From assembly GCA_002786065.1 (NCBI GenBank), contig NHNY01000025.1:248001-312000 (forward strand): a stretch of 64,000 bases of DNA, given 5' to 3'. A program made the position numbers and the translations under genes. This DNA is from Microcyclospora pomicola. Lineage: Eukaryota > Ascomycota > Dothideomycetes > Capnodiales. Below are positions 12,501 through 22,931 of the stretch, in pieces (position 1 is the first letter of the stretch; the number at the start of each line of letters is the position of its first letter). The notes beneath the pieces were generated by a model that searched no databases, was not told the origin of the DNA, and saw only the letters and a list, made by a program, of their open reading frames with translations.

Positions 12501-13499
12501 GCGCTCAATGATCTGCACGATCACCTCGTCGACGCTGTCAAGAATGGATACGTGTTTGTGGGACTCAGCTGGAGGTTGATCTGCAACCAACACAGCATTG
12601 GTAAAAGAGGCAAAGCTCTGAAACCACTTTACCGGAAGTTCTTGGAAGAAAGCAAGAGCAAGAGAAGTCTTAGTGTGCCTGACCTTGAACACTATCTCCG
12701 GCAATCCAAGAACGGATCACATATTTTAGATGAGTTCTATTTCAGCGTATGCGTCGCTGTGGTTGCTAGAGGTATTAGGAAGATCGAAAACAGTCTCACC
12801 GCATCTAGGACATGGGACGAAAATTTGGTAAAGCTATACGACCAGGTATGGCAGACGAGTAGTGACAACACGTCTATATACAGACTGGAGCTGAAGGAGC
12901 TAAAAGCCAAACTCGAACTCTTGGCCGCTGCATGGGCAGAGGGCAGCTGGCGCCACCGTTTCACAGCCAAGCAAAACAAAGACTGGGCAAACCTGGTTAC
13001 AAGCTTGAACAGGACATTCCACGACATTCAACCTGTCAATCCGAAGGACCCGGTTGTGGTTGAATGGTGCCGACCTCAAGATAATGCCTTGAACATGTGG
13101 GACAAGCTGAAGATATCCGCTTTGGCAAAGTTCCACCATCATCAGCCGAAGATGATCTTCAACATAGCTTGCACTGAGCTCTGCACACTGAAAGCCCAGA
13201 TGAGCAAACATCGCAGCGTCGTGCTTACAGTCCACGCCTCGATGAAGCCTCGCAAGCCAAGAGTGAACAATGCGGATGATGTCTTGAGCGACGACTCTGA
13301 TGTGGACTCAGAGTTTGGAGATTCCGAAAGCCTGGTGGATGCCCTGGAGGATTATATCGAGACAGAACATACATCATACAATACACCAATCACGCCTCCA
13401 AGTAAGAAGCGATCGCAGCGCAACTTTACTTCTGGCAGTGAGAATCTTGCTGACGCTGAGACGCCCTATAAAAGAGTACAGTCGTCAAGGGTGAGATAG
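9561..13499 (+). CDS. RNA-dependent RNA polymerase (QDE-1/SAD-1 type, gene silencing)
   Basis: A cellular RNA-dependent RNA polymerase that makes double-stranded RNA for Dicer in fungal RNA silencing (quelling or meiotic silencing). It is one uninterrupted frame of 1312 residues from the ATG at 9561. The catalytic loop GGDYDGD lies at about D881-D885, preceded by VARNPAQRDSDIQKV and KDVIIFSTRG, all hallmarks of the double-psi barrel core. The core runs from about residue 290 to 1150. The first ~290 residues look unconserved and Ser/Thr-rich, and the C-terminal ~100 are acidic and probably disordered. Absence of introns across 4 kb stands out in this intron-containing neighbourhood, though some fungal members are like this. 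Whether it is the QDE-1 or the SAD-1 paralogue needs a tree. Confidence 0.92.
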   Translation: MSLEIGVDRAPAKSVRGNAELFAFYNDKLRRLIDFQLPFEVNVPPQQHIFSIDYRIVNHLNFLFFKARSSLDGVLRELAELEPKERTRTCLSKILGRAVSLAQGDKLHPFVLSSTTDASSRPNASRPEGTSKPDPVLLHLVTLDDVAGQQNIGAKPEPSSPTFHIKHNTSCTLPQPPASFSGDVPADTSFATLRTSLFASARVSFVSDTSESVGSLETNATTVANEDMNDAPFQLKQFHTSSETADRELQSLTAHPTTPEKSSQLMEAPTLRKKSEKLRVGDIPDDGIGRKMPDSWLTLSHHLRVAAHRASQYCGMSTMELDEQWTEPRTASSLVAFVHSHKGRNKRRFIVENEEQCLRRPLLAKLNWSDPRDRVFELELEPSMAIQRNIFERHFGAHRFLIVDTCQISKPPPQYKGLVQDIEEQTAEMIGREQHFLGRTWVQFLPKERKRDNKSGRSEDDPAPGTYKLFFFATSGEGLDPISITQLVNWFIPLRLNTHQTACKAFSRLELGLSRGTSAHVFECSQIRYGGPGKFGLPDIEATVNFDVWPNRWSYDDQKREKDFDDDHACASGSMHDGCGWISIAAMDCIRRKLKLDFIPTAIQGRIFGAKGIWYLAPGKLPSCIKPDDIWIEIRESQVKVRRDITAWTDKELRTLIVLKYAHKSSNSHLYTGFMPIMLDRGVSKAAILEVAGCHIKTKVLELTDCVKDPCLLHHWIHNHEDVVQKRARHVGKDSADTVPRSMEERAIEMLEAGFDPTENKFLAEETLLIVRTALCRELTKTKSPVNQSTSGIGIADISGLLAPGEIQVNFSEAIEDPTTRQSWSTLQDMDVLVARNPAQRDSDIQKVRAVYHPELAYLKDVIIFSTRGPRPLGGKLSGGDYDGDTYIVYWDPRLVQPFRNAPAPLKLTPPAEMFITVDEMKLGDIVPSAEHGQALDHEVRKFLKRQTAVRMRFSYLGTVSNAYTELTYHDHNLNTPAANALNDLHDHLVDAVKNGYVFVGLSWRLICNQHSIGKRGKALKPLYRKFLEESKSKRSLSVPDLEHYLRQSKNGSHILDEFYFSVCVAVVARGIRKIENSLTASRTWDENLVKLYDQVWQTSSDNTSIYRLELKELKAKLELLAAAWAEGSWRHRFTAKQNKDWANLVTSLNRTFHDIQPVNPKDPVVVEWCRPQDNALNMWDKLKISALAKFHHHQPKMIFNIACTELCTLKAQMSKHRSVVLTVHASMKPRKPRVNNADDVLSDDSDVDSEFGDSESLVDALEDYIETEHTSYNTPITPPSKKRSQRNFTSGSENLADAETPYKRVQSSRVR

Positions 13500-13709
13500 A
13501 ACTTCCAGGGATGGGCCCGTGGCATAGAGAAGCGGAATTCCAGGATTGTCCTGGTATGAGAACATGAAGACAAACGACTTTTGATGACGACTTTCCGGTA
13601 GGTCAGTAAATCATAATGATATCAGTGATAGATGATCCTCCGATTTCACTTTCCATGTTCAAACTATGTCCGTTCCGCGTTTCAAAGGTCATTGCCCCGC
13701 GCTCTATTC

Positions 13710-16700
13710 TTACTGGGAGCTTCCTTTCTCAGCAGAGTTGCGCTCAGCAGAGTTGCCTTTGTCGTGTCCAGTATTGGTGTCTTCATCCTTCCATAGTACA
13801 CCATTGCTCGCGTCATTGCCAGTACCTGCAGAGCCAGCGACAACAACAGTAGCTCCTTGCTCCTCTTTTTCTTCGCTTTTTCTCCCCTCCTCCGGGATCT
13901 CCTCTTCAAGCGCTCCTCTCACACTCTTCATTTTCTTTTTGTCCCCTTTCGTGACGAATGGCCCCACCCTGACGTCCGGAGTCTGGGACTCATGATCGAT
14001 CTTGTCTCTTAAGTGATCATAGCGTCTCCTATCTGGACCCTCAGCATCCGATAATGGCCCAGGCGACCCTGCAAGCGGTAAATCGTCGTCGGCGAAGCTC
14101 GTGGTTGAAATTGCACGCCTGTGCGACGTGCTTGTAGCGCTTCTCTCTCGGGCCGCAGCCTCGCTCTTCAACTGCGTCCACGAATCATCTCCGCTCGAGA
14201 CAATACTGGTGTCATCGGCATCACTATCCTCTGCATTGCTACTATCGCTGCTTCCAGAAACGTCCGCGTGAGCAACGCTCATGAGACCTAGTCTTCCGCT
14301 GGAATCACGATGAGTGGGGGCAGGGTTCCTCTTAGTTCCCTTTCTTCCACGTCCGGTTTCGACTTCGACGGGTCTGATGCCATTGTGTTTCGTTTGGCTA
14401 CTCCCCTTTCCGTTCTTCCAACGTCCGTAAAAGATTCGTGGTCGCGGTTGTACAGGAACAAAGCCTCCATGAGGTGGCCCGTGGCGTGCAACTTTAACGA
14501 TGGGCATCTCAGAGTATCTTGCATGAGCTTGTGGAGATTGAGCAAAATACCTAGACTTGACTGGTGCGTATGAACGCTGTCCATAAAATTGATCTTCCGA
14601 AGCATCGGTCGATTCTGGAGGAGTGAAAACATCGGCAGATGCGCTAAGTTCAGGTTGTGGACGTCTAGCATACATTGGGTCGTCATAAATGTTAATCACA
14701 GGCGGTAAACGTGATACTGGCGAATTCGGATCATAAGAGCGTCGATAGAGGTATTCTGGCTCGAGGTTTGGGTCGCGGTAAGCGGAGTCTTCCTGTAGCC
14801 GGGGTGCGAGCGGTCCATGATAACGCTTTTGACGATACTGTTCCCGCGAGAATTCCCGACCAGTGTTCCGATCCTCTCCAGTCATGTCGTAAGTCTCAGA
14901 CCAGCGTTGACGATCTCTGCTTGGGTATATTGATGGACTTGGTTGTGTGTTGGGATTGCCGGATTGGGCAGGCACAGCCTGGCTCGAGGAATGATATCGT
15001 TCGTAGCTATCTTGACCACCATATCGCTCTGTTCTCCGAGATCTCCTGCGTCTATTGACCAACTCTACTGGATCCTGTTCCGCCTCGGATGGCGACATGG
15101 GCTGCATTGCATCTACAGGACGGGAAGTTTCATCGGTCCTCCTACGGTCTGGTAACACTGCCCCACCATCTGTTTGGTCGCTTTCTGGAAAATCTTCCGT
15201 ATTCTCGTTACTGTTTATCCAGTAGACCAGCAACATAGACTTAGGTTGCAGTTCTCGAATGCCGGACCCAAATATTGCCATCTGTATGACCCGACGAATG
15301 CTGGACGACTTTTCACTCAATTCTCTGGCGTAGACAATTTGGCCAACGCTATTTATGTCGCCATATCGCATTAGTTTGACGGTCAGAAGGTCAGCATCAT
15401 TGACACTGATCCTTGCGTAGGTCTCGGCTGTACGGTTAGGGCCTCCCTTCTTGAGTATTTCTTTCGCCTCCATAGCGAGGGCGTGATGAAGCCAGGCTCG
15501 CGAGATTCCAATCCTGTGGACCGCACTACCATTGAGGTCAACACTTAAGACCAAGCCCACCAGATTTTGATGTCCGTCAAACTCATTGAGTTGGAACATG
15601 GGCAGACCATCGTGTGTTGATGAGCTGACGTCGTTGGTCGACCGCCGCCAGCGCTTGGCAAAAGACGACCACAAACTAGACATACCTGTGTCAGTACATA
15701 TCCCTCTATCGGTAGTGAGGACCATACCCCAGCCCACGACTCGCCTCGTCCTCAATTCCTGCTTCTGTTGCATGTTTTCCAGCATTAGGCGCGAGAAGGC
15801 CATTAAGCTGAGTATATATGGTGCTGGAAGCCTCGTCGCTAGCCAGATCTCGTGCTTGGACTTCAGTGATAAACTTATCAATCGCTGGCGCATTTGAGGG
15901 AACATCGAACAACGCGCTCAGTCTGGTCCGCGTTCGTTCAGCGTGTTCGCGAGATTGTTCGACTTTATCTATGAGCTGTTTCTGGAATGCATCTAGCACT
16001 TTTTGCTCTCGTTTGTTTTGTTCCTCCTCGATATGCTTTCGCTTGGCTTCATCTTGTGCGTGGGACCTCAAAATGCTTTCTTCGATCTCGTCATAGAATG
16101 ATGAGGTCATACTTGTGTTGTCCACATCCCTGTTGCGATGTGATCCAGCATAAGTTGATCGCGGATCGAAAGACCTTTCCCCAAGATCGAGGTATGAATC
16201 CCCGCTGGTCTTGCGCACTGGTGGACTCGGCATTCCCGATTCGAAGTGCGCATGGCGAGACTTCAAGCCTTTTCTCTTCTTTCTCGCCGCTCCTAGTTCA
16301 CGGATTGCGAGCCTACGGCTCTTTCTCAGATTATCCAGAGTTTCCAGCCTTCGTGATGTTCCTAGCAAGCTAAGACTCATCAGCCGATGTCCAAGAAAGA
16401 GTGCTACGGCATACTGACCCATCCTTTCCATGGTATGACACAAGTACGATTGTGATGTCAAGCTTGAGTAAGAGAAACTTCCGTTCTGCTTCTTCTACCC
16501 GAGGCTTAAACCGCGGCCACACCGCCTTGTGAAACAGTGAAAGATTAACATCTTTTCGTTCAATATCTCGGCCGACTGGTCGGGCGACATCTGACTTCTT
16601 CAACATTTGCCATAGCTCTTCTCCCAGCTTTTCGGCTTTCAGACAACATGTCACGGCGTTGATTCGAGCAGCTTCGCTAAACCCTTGGGAGGTCTGATTG

Positions 16701-16882
16701 GCCTTTAATAGTTCTTGAAGCTCGTCAACTTGCCTGTATGTGACCTCAATGTTGTTTGCGAGGGCCGTGATATTGTCAGCTGCTGCCTTGTATTCTCCGA
16801 TGTATTCTGTGAGGGTTTTAGCAAGGCTGAAGCCGAATTGCAGTACGCCAACGACAGACGCCGCTTCGCCTATGGCCGTCAT
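13710..16882 (-). CDS. Fungal protein with HeLo-like N-terminal domain and long disordered tail
   Basis: Function unknown. Three exons (16882..16419, 16369..15728, 15675..13710) join into 1023 residues. Both introns (49 and 52 nt) keep frame and have CTGA-type branch sites; the second ends at the TAG at 15676, because the nearer CAG would put a stop in frame. Residues 1-~150 (MTAIGEAASVVGVLQFGFSL, then helices with NIEVTYRQVDEL) match the pattern of the fungal N-terminal domain found in STAND and HeLo-like proteins. Residues ~200-300 form a charged coiled-coil-like stretch (DEAKRKHIEEEQNKREQK). The middle (~310-460) looks globular. The remaining ~560 residues are Ser/Pro/Arg-rich and low in complexity. 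No nucleotide-binding domain or ankyrin repeat follows, so it is not a full STAND receptor. It converges on the RNA polymerase gene, 210 bp away. Confidence 0.7.
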
Positions 16883-17283
16883 TGTTCAACACACGATGAG
16901 TGCGATTATCATACGAAGCATGAAGGGAGCAAATCACATTAGGACTCGAGAGTATCCTTTCTTAAGCGCTGATGTAAAGGTGAAGTCCACATGTCCCGAT
17001 AGCCAGACCAGCCTTGTCGCCAGTCTCGCGTTTGTTGTGGCTCATAAGAGATTGGCAGGATTCAGCTGAGGCTGAGCGAGTCCTGCAGAGCGGGAGTACC
17101 CCGATACAATCCTGCTACCATCTGCCAATGCACGTCTGTTTTGACGACACCTACAGCAGATAGCACACACCGAAATGCCATACACAATACTTCTTCCTTA
17201 CATTGTCTTAATGGGATGAGCAGCTTCGACTGCCGTCCTGTCTTCCAAGCGATCTTTTGTACTGGCAAGCATGATCGAACATT
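16883..17283. other. Intergenic region
   Basis: About 400 bases between two minus-strand genes. It should hold the promoter of the HeLo-like gene and the 3' flank of PIG-A. No coding pattern or repeat is visible. Confidence 0.55.
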
Positions 17284-19072
17284 TCAGGCACTTTCGTCGC
17301 GTGGCCCGGCTCTCTGCAGTGACGTCCTAGTCATCGCATTCACAGCTTCCTCGCTGACCTGCGTTGACGAGTTCTTGCCAACCCTGGGCCATGGCTTGCA
17401 AAGATCGATCTTGTCCCGTGGATACATGACTTCCAAGAAGCAATAGATCAAGTAGTCGACAACGACGACGATCACGAAAAGCTTTCCTGCCCAGATACCA
17501 CAGCCAAAATACCTCTTGAGACGATCGATCAAGGCGAAGCTTTGCGTTTGCGCCGGTTGGCCATAATGCTGCCATTCCTCGTCGTAATATCCCTCGTTGT
17601 CTGACGCGGATGGTGAGCCCGTTATAAGATCATAGACACGTTCCGTACGCCTGGCGATGTCGGACCAGGAGTACATGTTCTTGACCAGATCGTGAAACTT
17701 GTCTCGGCGAACAGCTTTGCTTGTCAGCAATCCAACGGCTTCGGTAACGCCGCGCACAACATCCTCGACTTCTGGAAGCACGAAAACAGTCATGTTGCTA
17801 GGTAGAACTTCGGGAACACCGCCGACACGAGTCGCCACAACCATGAGTCCGCAACTTGCAGCTTCAACAAGCACTGTACCGAAAGCCTCAGTCAGAGAAG
17901 TTGAGAGAAGCAGATGACCGCGAACCATGACATTCCGCACTTCTTCGTGACGGATACTGCCCAACAGCACGACCCGAGACTGACCCGAAGGAGTGTAGAG
18001 AAGCTGTTGGGGGAGCGAGTCGAGGGTCTGTTCCAAATCGATAGCTTTGGGACCGCTGCCAGCAACGATAAACCGAAGATTTTCATGCCTTCGAAGCAAC
18101 AATGGAATGGCCGAGATAAGTAAATCAGTACCCTTGTTGTAGAACAGCCGCGAGATGACGACTATCGTAAGCGGGTCGCCCGGTCCGATGGGCTGGCTTG
18201 GATCTGCCGGAGGCGGTAGCAGTGCACCTTTATCGTTTTGTAGTTGCAACAACCTTGCTTCATTCGTCTGCAATGGACGAAAATTGCTCGCGACCACTGC
18301 ATTCGGTATCACGGATACGGCCAACGGATTTAATGAAGCTCGCAACGTTGTGTTTTCCTTACTGTGACAAATGAGCTAATGAGCCAATGCAGGGAAAATA
18401 GGCCAGCCCTACCATGTGTGCGATACGCAAATGACATGTCCTACATCACTCAAACTGAACTTCAACAGTTTGTTGGCCATGATACTAGCTGCATCACTGA
18501 AGCCGAAGAGACTGTGATCTGTAAAGACTGTATGCAGACTCATGGTCCGCGCATGGAGTAGTCCTTCATGACAAAGATTGCTGAGAGAGGCATGGCCGTG
18601 AACAATCTGAACTTTCTCCCGGATGAATATCTGACGGAGAAGTGGGAAGGAGCTGAACACTGTTGGAAAGGTGGTGGACCTATAAACAACCCAGTGGGGG
18701 AGATGATAGACCTTGATCCGATTGGTGAGGCAGCGGATACCACAACGACCAGGTTTATCGTAGGCATGCGTAATGATTATCACATTATGGCCTCGATCAA
18801 CGAGTTTCTGTTACAGGTCAGTTAGTTTTGATTTAGGCTTTGCTGCCGACAAATTATTGCCTTGGCCAGGAAGGCTTGACGTATTGTTTGAAGGGTTGAG
18901 AGAATGGAGGTTTCGGGTGTTCGAATGAGGACTCACCGAAGATAACTGATATATGTGACTCTCTACACCGCCAGGTTGTGGGTAGAAGAAGTCGGAAATC
19001 ATGCTTGGGGATGGTCAGCTTGCAGAAGCGCGACACACGATCATTGGATGCATACGCAATATTGTATGGCAT
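17284..19072 (-). CDS. GPI3: PIG-A/Gpi3, GlcNAc transferase of GPI-anchor synthesis
   Basis: This is the catalytic subunit of the complex that transfers GlcNAc from UDP-GlcNAc to phosphatidylinositol, the first step of GPI-anchor synthesis at the ER surface. Four exons (19072..19056, 19003..18937, 18807..18413, 18361..17284) give 518 residues. The first exon has just 17 nt and encodes MPYNI plus two bases; joining it to exon 2 gives [20 protein letters not shown], the classic start of this family. Exon 3 holds [12 protein letters not shown] and [10 protein letters not shown]. Exon 4 holds SVIPNAVV and the GT4 EX7E motif in [11 protein letters not shown] (E318 and E326). A membrane segment near the C-terminus ([19 protein letters not shown]) anchors it. 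It is divergent from DBP6 across 265 bp. Identity is secure. Confidence 0.95.
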
Positions 19073-19337
19073 GATGGCGGCTCAGCTGCGCCTTGAAGGC
19101 GCTCGACTATTTCGATTTTTGCATGAGAGACCGTAGTAGACACACATTCTACCAACGGCATGGAATGATACCCTTTCTGATCATTTTGACAGAGATGAAC
19201 ACCCTGATTATCGCGAAGCAATCGCGTAGACATCACATCCAAACCTTAGCGCACGCGCACGGAACGCTTCCGCACCCAATTGTCACTGCTCAATAATTTC
19301 TTGCCCGCATAGTCATTCGTGAGTTCAAATCGCCAAC
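19073..19337. promoter_or_regulatory. Shared divergent promoter of PIG-A and DBP6
   Basis: Only 265 bases separate the two divergent start codons, so both core promoters must lie here unless transcripts overlap. Near 19241-19262 there is a GC-rich run (CGCACGCGCACGG). No TATA box is obvious, as expected for housekeeping genes. Confidence 0.5.
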
Positions 19338-22300
19338 ATGGCGGGTCTTTATAAACGCTACATTCCTCCACCTAACCCAGCCCAGGCCATTGTGCAACCG
19401 GAGCCAAGGACGATTCCAACTCTTAACAAACAAGTATCGGAGGAAGATGGACCCAAGATTGGCGAGAAACGCAAACGTGAGCGATCGGCTGAGGAAGTAG
19501 CTCAGCGCAAAGCGAAAAAGTTACAGAAGAAGGGCGCAGAGGTTTCTGTCGAGGTCGCGCATGTTGCAGTAGATGAGGCTCAACCAGCTGCTCAGCATGA
19601 GATAGCTGCCCCAGCAGAAGTCGACACGACTGAACGGGATGACAAAGATGGAGCTCCAAGCGATTTCTCACACATCAAGAATATCAAAAAACGACATAAG
19701 CTTGAGAAGGAAGCTAGGAAGGCAAGAAAGGCTTCGGAGAAATTAGCAAAAGAGAAAGGATCTCTGGAGAACAAGCTTCCACCAGGCAAGACTGCTGACA
19801 GCTGGAGCATAACCGATATCCCCGAGCAGAGTCATACCAAGCTCCAAGACGAGGTTTCCGCAGCACAGGACGTGGGTATCAAAAAGAGTAAGAAGCGACG
19901 GAAGGAGGAGAAGGAGCTAGAGATAATGGATAACAAGGAAGCCGAGGATGCGCAAGGTGACCCGGGGACTATGGAAGAGACGCACCCAGATGCTGGGACT
20001 GGTAATATTGCAAGCCTGGATGTGCAGCATAATCACGATATATCAATGGGGGATATACTTGCCGACGAATTTGACCAAAGGAAAACACAGCCAAAGAAGA
20101 GGCGACACAAACTCGAAGCTATTTTACAAGACACCCATTCTAACATTGAGATGCGCGGTCACGACGACGACGACGAGCATTCGCAAAAACATACCGGAGT
20201 GATCGGGAAATTTCAGAAGGCAACCAAAACAAGAGATCTGGGTGACGAAGCGAACGAGGAAGACAATCAAGAAGAGGCACCTATATTGCACGACCTAGTC
20301 CCTTTGCCTCAACCAGATCGCGCGCCTACACCAGACTTCGAGCCTGATTACTCCGATCTTCCTCCGTGGCTTGCTGAACCGCATGTTGTAACAAGTCACG
20401 ATAGGAAGTCGTTTGCGGATCTGCATTTAGATCCAAGATTGGTCGATCAGCTTGGCAAGCTTGGCTTGAGAGATGCTTTACCAGTACAGCAGGCTGTTCT
20501 GCCTTTACTGCTTTCCCCCGGTACCCCCGGATCCAGTTTCAGACAAGGCACGGAGTCTGTGCTACCAGATCTTGCAGTCAGTGCCGCAACCGGCAGTGGA
20601 AAGACGCTTTCCTATCTTCTGCCGATGATCGAAGCGGAGAGACAGACTTTAAGCTTGGGTCGCCTTAAAGCGTTGATCGTGGTACCTACCAGAGAGCTCG
20701 TCTCGCAAGTGGCTGCTACTGCTGAAAGCTTGACCAAAGGCACTGAGCTCAGGGTTGGGGTGTCTACGGGTGCTGGCAAATTCCGTGACGAGCAGGAAAA
20801 ACTCATACATCGCACGAGCGCCCACAATCCCGCGAAATACGCGCGATTGGTAGCCAAGGCGCATCGTCGAAACTATCCCCCAAAAGAAGACTCTGATGAT
20901 TATGAGGAATACCTTGAGGAATTGGAAGATCAAGATGCGCGTGAAGAGGAGCTCATCCAGGACACTGTCAGCGGTCTGATTGATCACGTCCCAGTCTACC
21001 AATCTGCTGTCAACATATTGATCTGCACGCCTGGTCGACTGCTAGAACATATCAACAACACTCTTGGCTTCTCGTTGACCCATCTGAAGTGGCTGATTCT
21101 TGATGAGGCGGATAAATTGTTGGACGAGCAGTACAACGGTTTTCTCGAGACTCTGAACTCGGAGCTTACGCGAGAGCGGAAGCCTATGGAACAGGACGCA
21201 CGAGAGCAATACTTGCGTGCTAATGGATTGTGGAACGAACAGCTAGAGAGAAGAGTCCGCAAAGTCATGCTTTCTGCAACCATGACCCGAGACATCTCGA
21301 AACTCATGACTTTGAAGTTGAGATGGCCGCGGTTGTTGATTGTCCGTGGTGGCGAGCAAGAGACAATAGGCAACAGTAAGAGTGATTCGCCAGTTGATGA
21401 AATCAGAGACACGGGCGATGGGTTTGAGATACCCCTTACACTCACGGAGTACTGCATACCTGTTGGGGACGGTTCAGAAAAGCCACTGTATCTCATGGAA
21501 TTGCTCAAGTCTCAAATTCTGCCCATCGAGCCGGGTACCATCAAGGTCGCACAGGAGGAAGCGGATTCAGACTCTAGCTCCGAAACCGACTCAAGCTCAG
21601 ATGCAGATGATTCAGATACGAGCAGCGAAGATTTGGACAACGATCTGGATTCTGATGCAGACACAGAATCTAGCGGCACATCCGATTCCAGCTCCACCCT
21701 CTTGCCGGAAGGCGGTGCAGTCAAAAGTGTCGCTGCTTCCCATCCACCGGAGTCATCGACGATGCACCCGGCTCGTGCTGCGCTCCTGACCACGCCTCGT
21801 CCACGGCATCCGACCCCCAACATCTTGATCTTCACCTCAAGTGCCGAGTCCGCGCTGCGTCTCTCACACCTTCTGAGGCACCTACAACCCTCTTGGACCC
21901 CATGGCTCACCACTCTAACCAAATCCACCCCTTCCAACCGCCGTCCGCCTATTTCCACCTCCGCACACCACCCCAGCATCACCATCTCAACCGACCGCTC
22001 CGCTCGTGGTCTCGACGCCCTCTCCCACCGCCCCATCACCCACGTCCTGCAATACGACGTCCCCCGATCCACACCCGCCTACGTGCATCGTGTCGGCCGC
22101 ACCGCCCGCGCTGGTCGTTCCGGCGAGGCGTGGACTCTGTACACGCACCGCGAAGCGGCGTGGTTCTTGAAAGACGTCGCCAAGACTGCGGCAGTGCGAC
22201 GCAAGACACCCGTCGAGAAAGTCCGGCTCGACGTCGGGGGCAGTGCTGGTGCGGACGGCGAGACGGCTGAGGCGCTGCGAGAGCGGTATGCGGCTGTGCT

Positions 22301-22346
22301 CGCGGGGATGCGCGAGATGGTGAACGGGGCGGCGGCGCAGCGATGA
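19338..22346 (+). CDS. DBP6: DEAD-box ATP-dependent RNA helicase Dbp6 (DDX51 family)
   Basis: A nucleolar RNA helicase needed for early 60S ribosomal-subunit assembly. It is a single exon of 1002 residues. The N-terminal ~330 residues are Lys/Glu-rich (KKSKKRRKEEKELE) with likely nucleolar signals. Then come LPVQQAVLPLLL (Q-motif-like), motif I AATGSGKT (about 416), PTRELV, DEAD (about 589), SATMTRD, and the second RecA lobe with STDRSARGLD and HRVGRTARAGR (about 917). The order and LPVQQ box fit Dbp6 rather than other DEAD helicases. It is longer than yeast Dbp6 (629 residues), mainly because of the N-terminus and an acidic Ser/Asp insertion (about 739-790) before the second RecA lobe. The start ATG is in good context, with family-like MAGLYKRYIPPP. 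Confidence 0.92.
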   Translation: MAGLYKRYIPPPNPAQAIVQPEPRTIPTLNKQVSEEDGPKIGEKRKRERSAEEVAQRKAKKLQKKGAEVSVEVAHVAVDEAQPAAQHEIAAPAEVDTTERDDKDGAPSDFSHIKNIKKRHKLEKEARKARKASEKLAKEKGSLENKLPPGKTADSWSITDIPEQSHTKLQDEVSAAQDVGIKKSKKRRKEEKELEIMDNKEAEDAQGDPGTMEETHPDAGTGNIASLDVQHNHDISMGDILADEFDQRKTQPKKRRHKLEAILQDTHSNIEMRGHDDDDEHSQKHTGVIGKFQKATKTRDLGDEANEEDNQEEAPILHDLVPLPQPDRAPTPDFEPDYSDLPPWLAEPHVVTSHDRKSFADLHLDPRLVDQLGKLGLRDALPVQQAVLPLLLSPGTPGSSFRQGTESVLPDLAVSAATGSGKTLSYLLPMIEAERQTLSLGRLKALIVVPTRELVSQVAATAESLTKGTELRVGVSTGAGKFRDEQEKLIHRTSAHNPAKYARLVAKAHRRNYPPKEDSDDYEEYLEELEDQDAREEELIQDTVSGLIDHVPVYQSAVNILICTPGRLLEHINNTLGFSLTHLKWLILDEADKLLDEQYNGFLETLNSELTRERKPMEQDAREQYLRANGLWNEQLERRVRKVMLSATMTRDISKLMTLKLRWPRLLIVRGGEQETIGNSKSDSPVDEIRDTGDGFEIPLTLTEYCIPVGDGSEKPLYLMELLKSQILPIEPGTIKVAQEEADSDSSSETDSSSDADDSDTSSEDLDNDLDSDADTESSGTSDSSSTLLPEGGAVKSVAASHPPESSTMHPARAALLTTPRPRHPTPNILIFTSSAESALRLSHLLRHLQPSWTPWLTTLTKSTPSNRRPPISTSAHHPSITISTDRSARGLDALSHRPITHVLQYDVPRSTPAYVHRVGRTARAGRSGEAWTLYTHREAAWFLKDVAKTAAVRRKTPVEKVRLDVGGSAGADGETAEALRERYAAVLAGMREMVNGAAAQR

Positions 22347-22931
22347 GAGATAGCAACACGAAGAGGATAGGAGATACTGCGTTGGAAAAGCACCTTGTTG
22401 TAGGGGCAGGAGATATCCACGCACATATACATTATCTATGTAAACCACAGAATTAATGAGCACGAGATATCCATTCCACATACAGTATCATTTGAAGCTT
22501 TTAGTATGCACTCAAGTCTGTTCTGCTCGACTTGCCTTAAAATTTTAACCGTACTAGATACGACAGATGCTCCTACGTCCTCGCGATTGCTATACACGCC
22601 GCCTCCACTAACTACTTCACACACCTCTATCACACTTTAGATCGATCAATCGATCGAGTCCCGCGTGGAGCCTTAGAAACCATTCACGCGAGTAGGTCGG
22701 TGGTGACTACATCCCAAGCTTTTGAAACGTGATCTCTGTGCCTGGTCGTATCGAGATGGATTTTGTAAAAGGTCAAAGATAGCATAGCATAGCATAGCAT
22801 TTGTAGTATACAACCCAACAGCCGTTCACAGGAGACCCATCCCAAGATTTTGCCCCGTTCATTACGTACGAGGTCATGATATACGCGCATCCCGTCCACC
22901 GCTCGCTGACTTGACTCTACGCATTCCGACT
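22347..22931. other. Convergent intergenic region
   Basis: This is the 3' flank of DBP6 (+) and of the fatty alcohol oxidase (-). It contains a short AGCAT microsatellite. The long minus-strand open frame that starts inside the oxidase and runs through here is an antisense-frame shadow. Confidence 0.6.
22781..22800. repeat. AGCAT microsatellite, four copies
   Basis: Four perfect copies of the pentamer AGCAT, in the convergent 3' region. Probably neutral. Confidence 0.9.
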
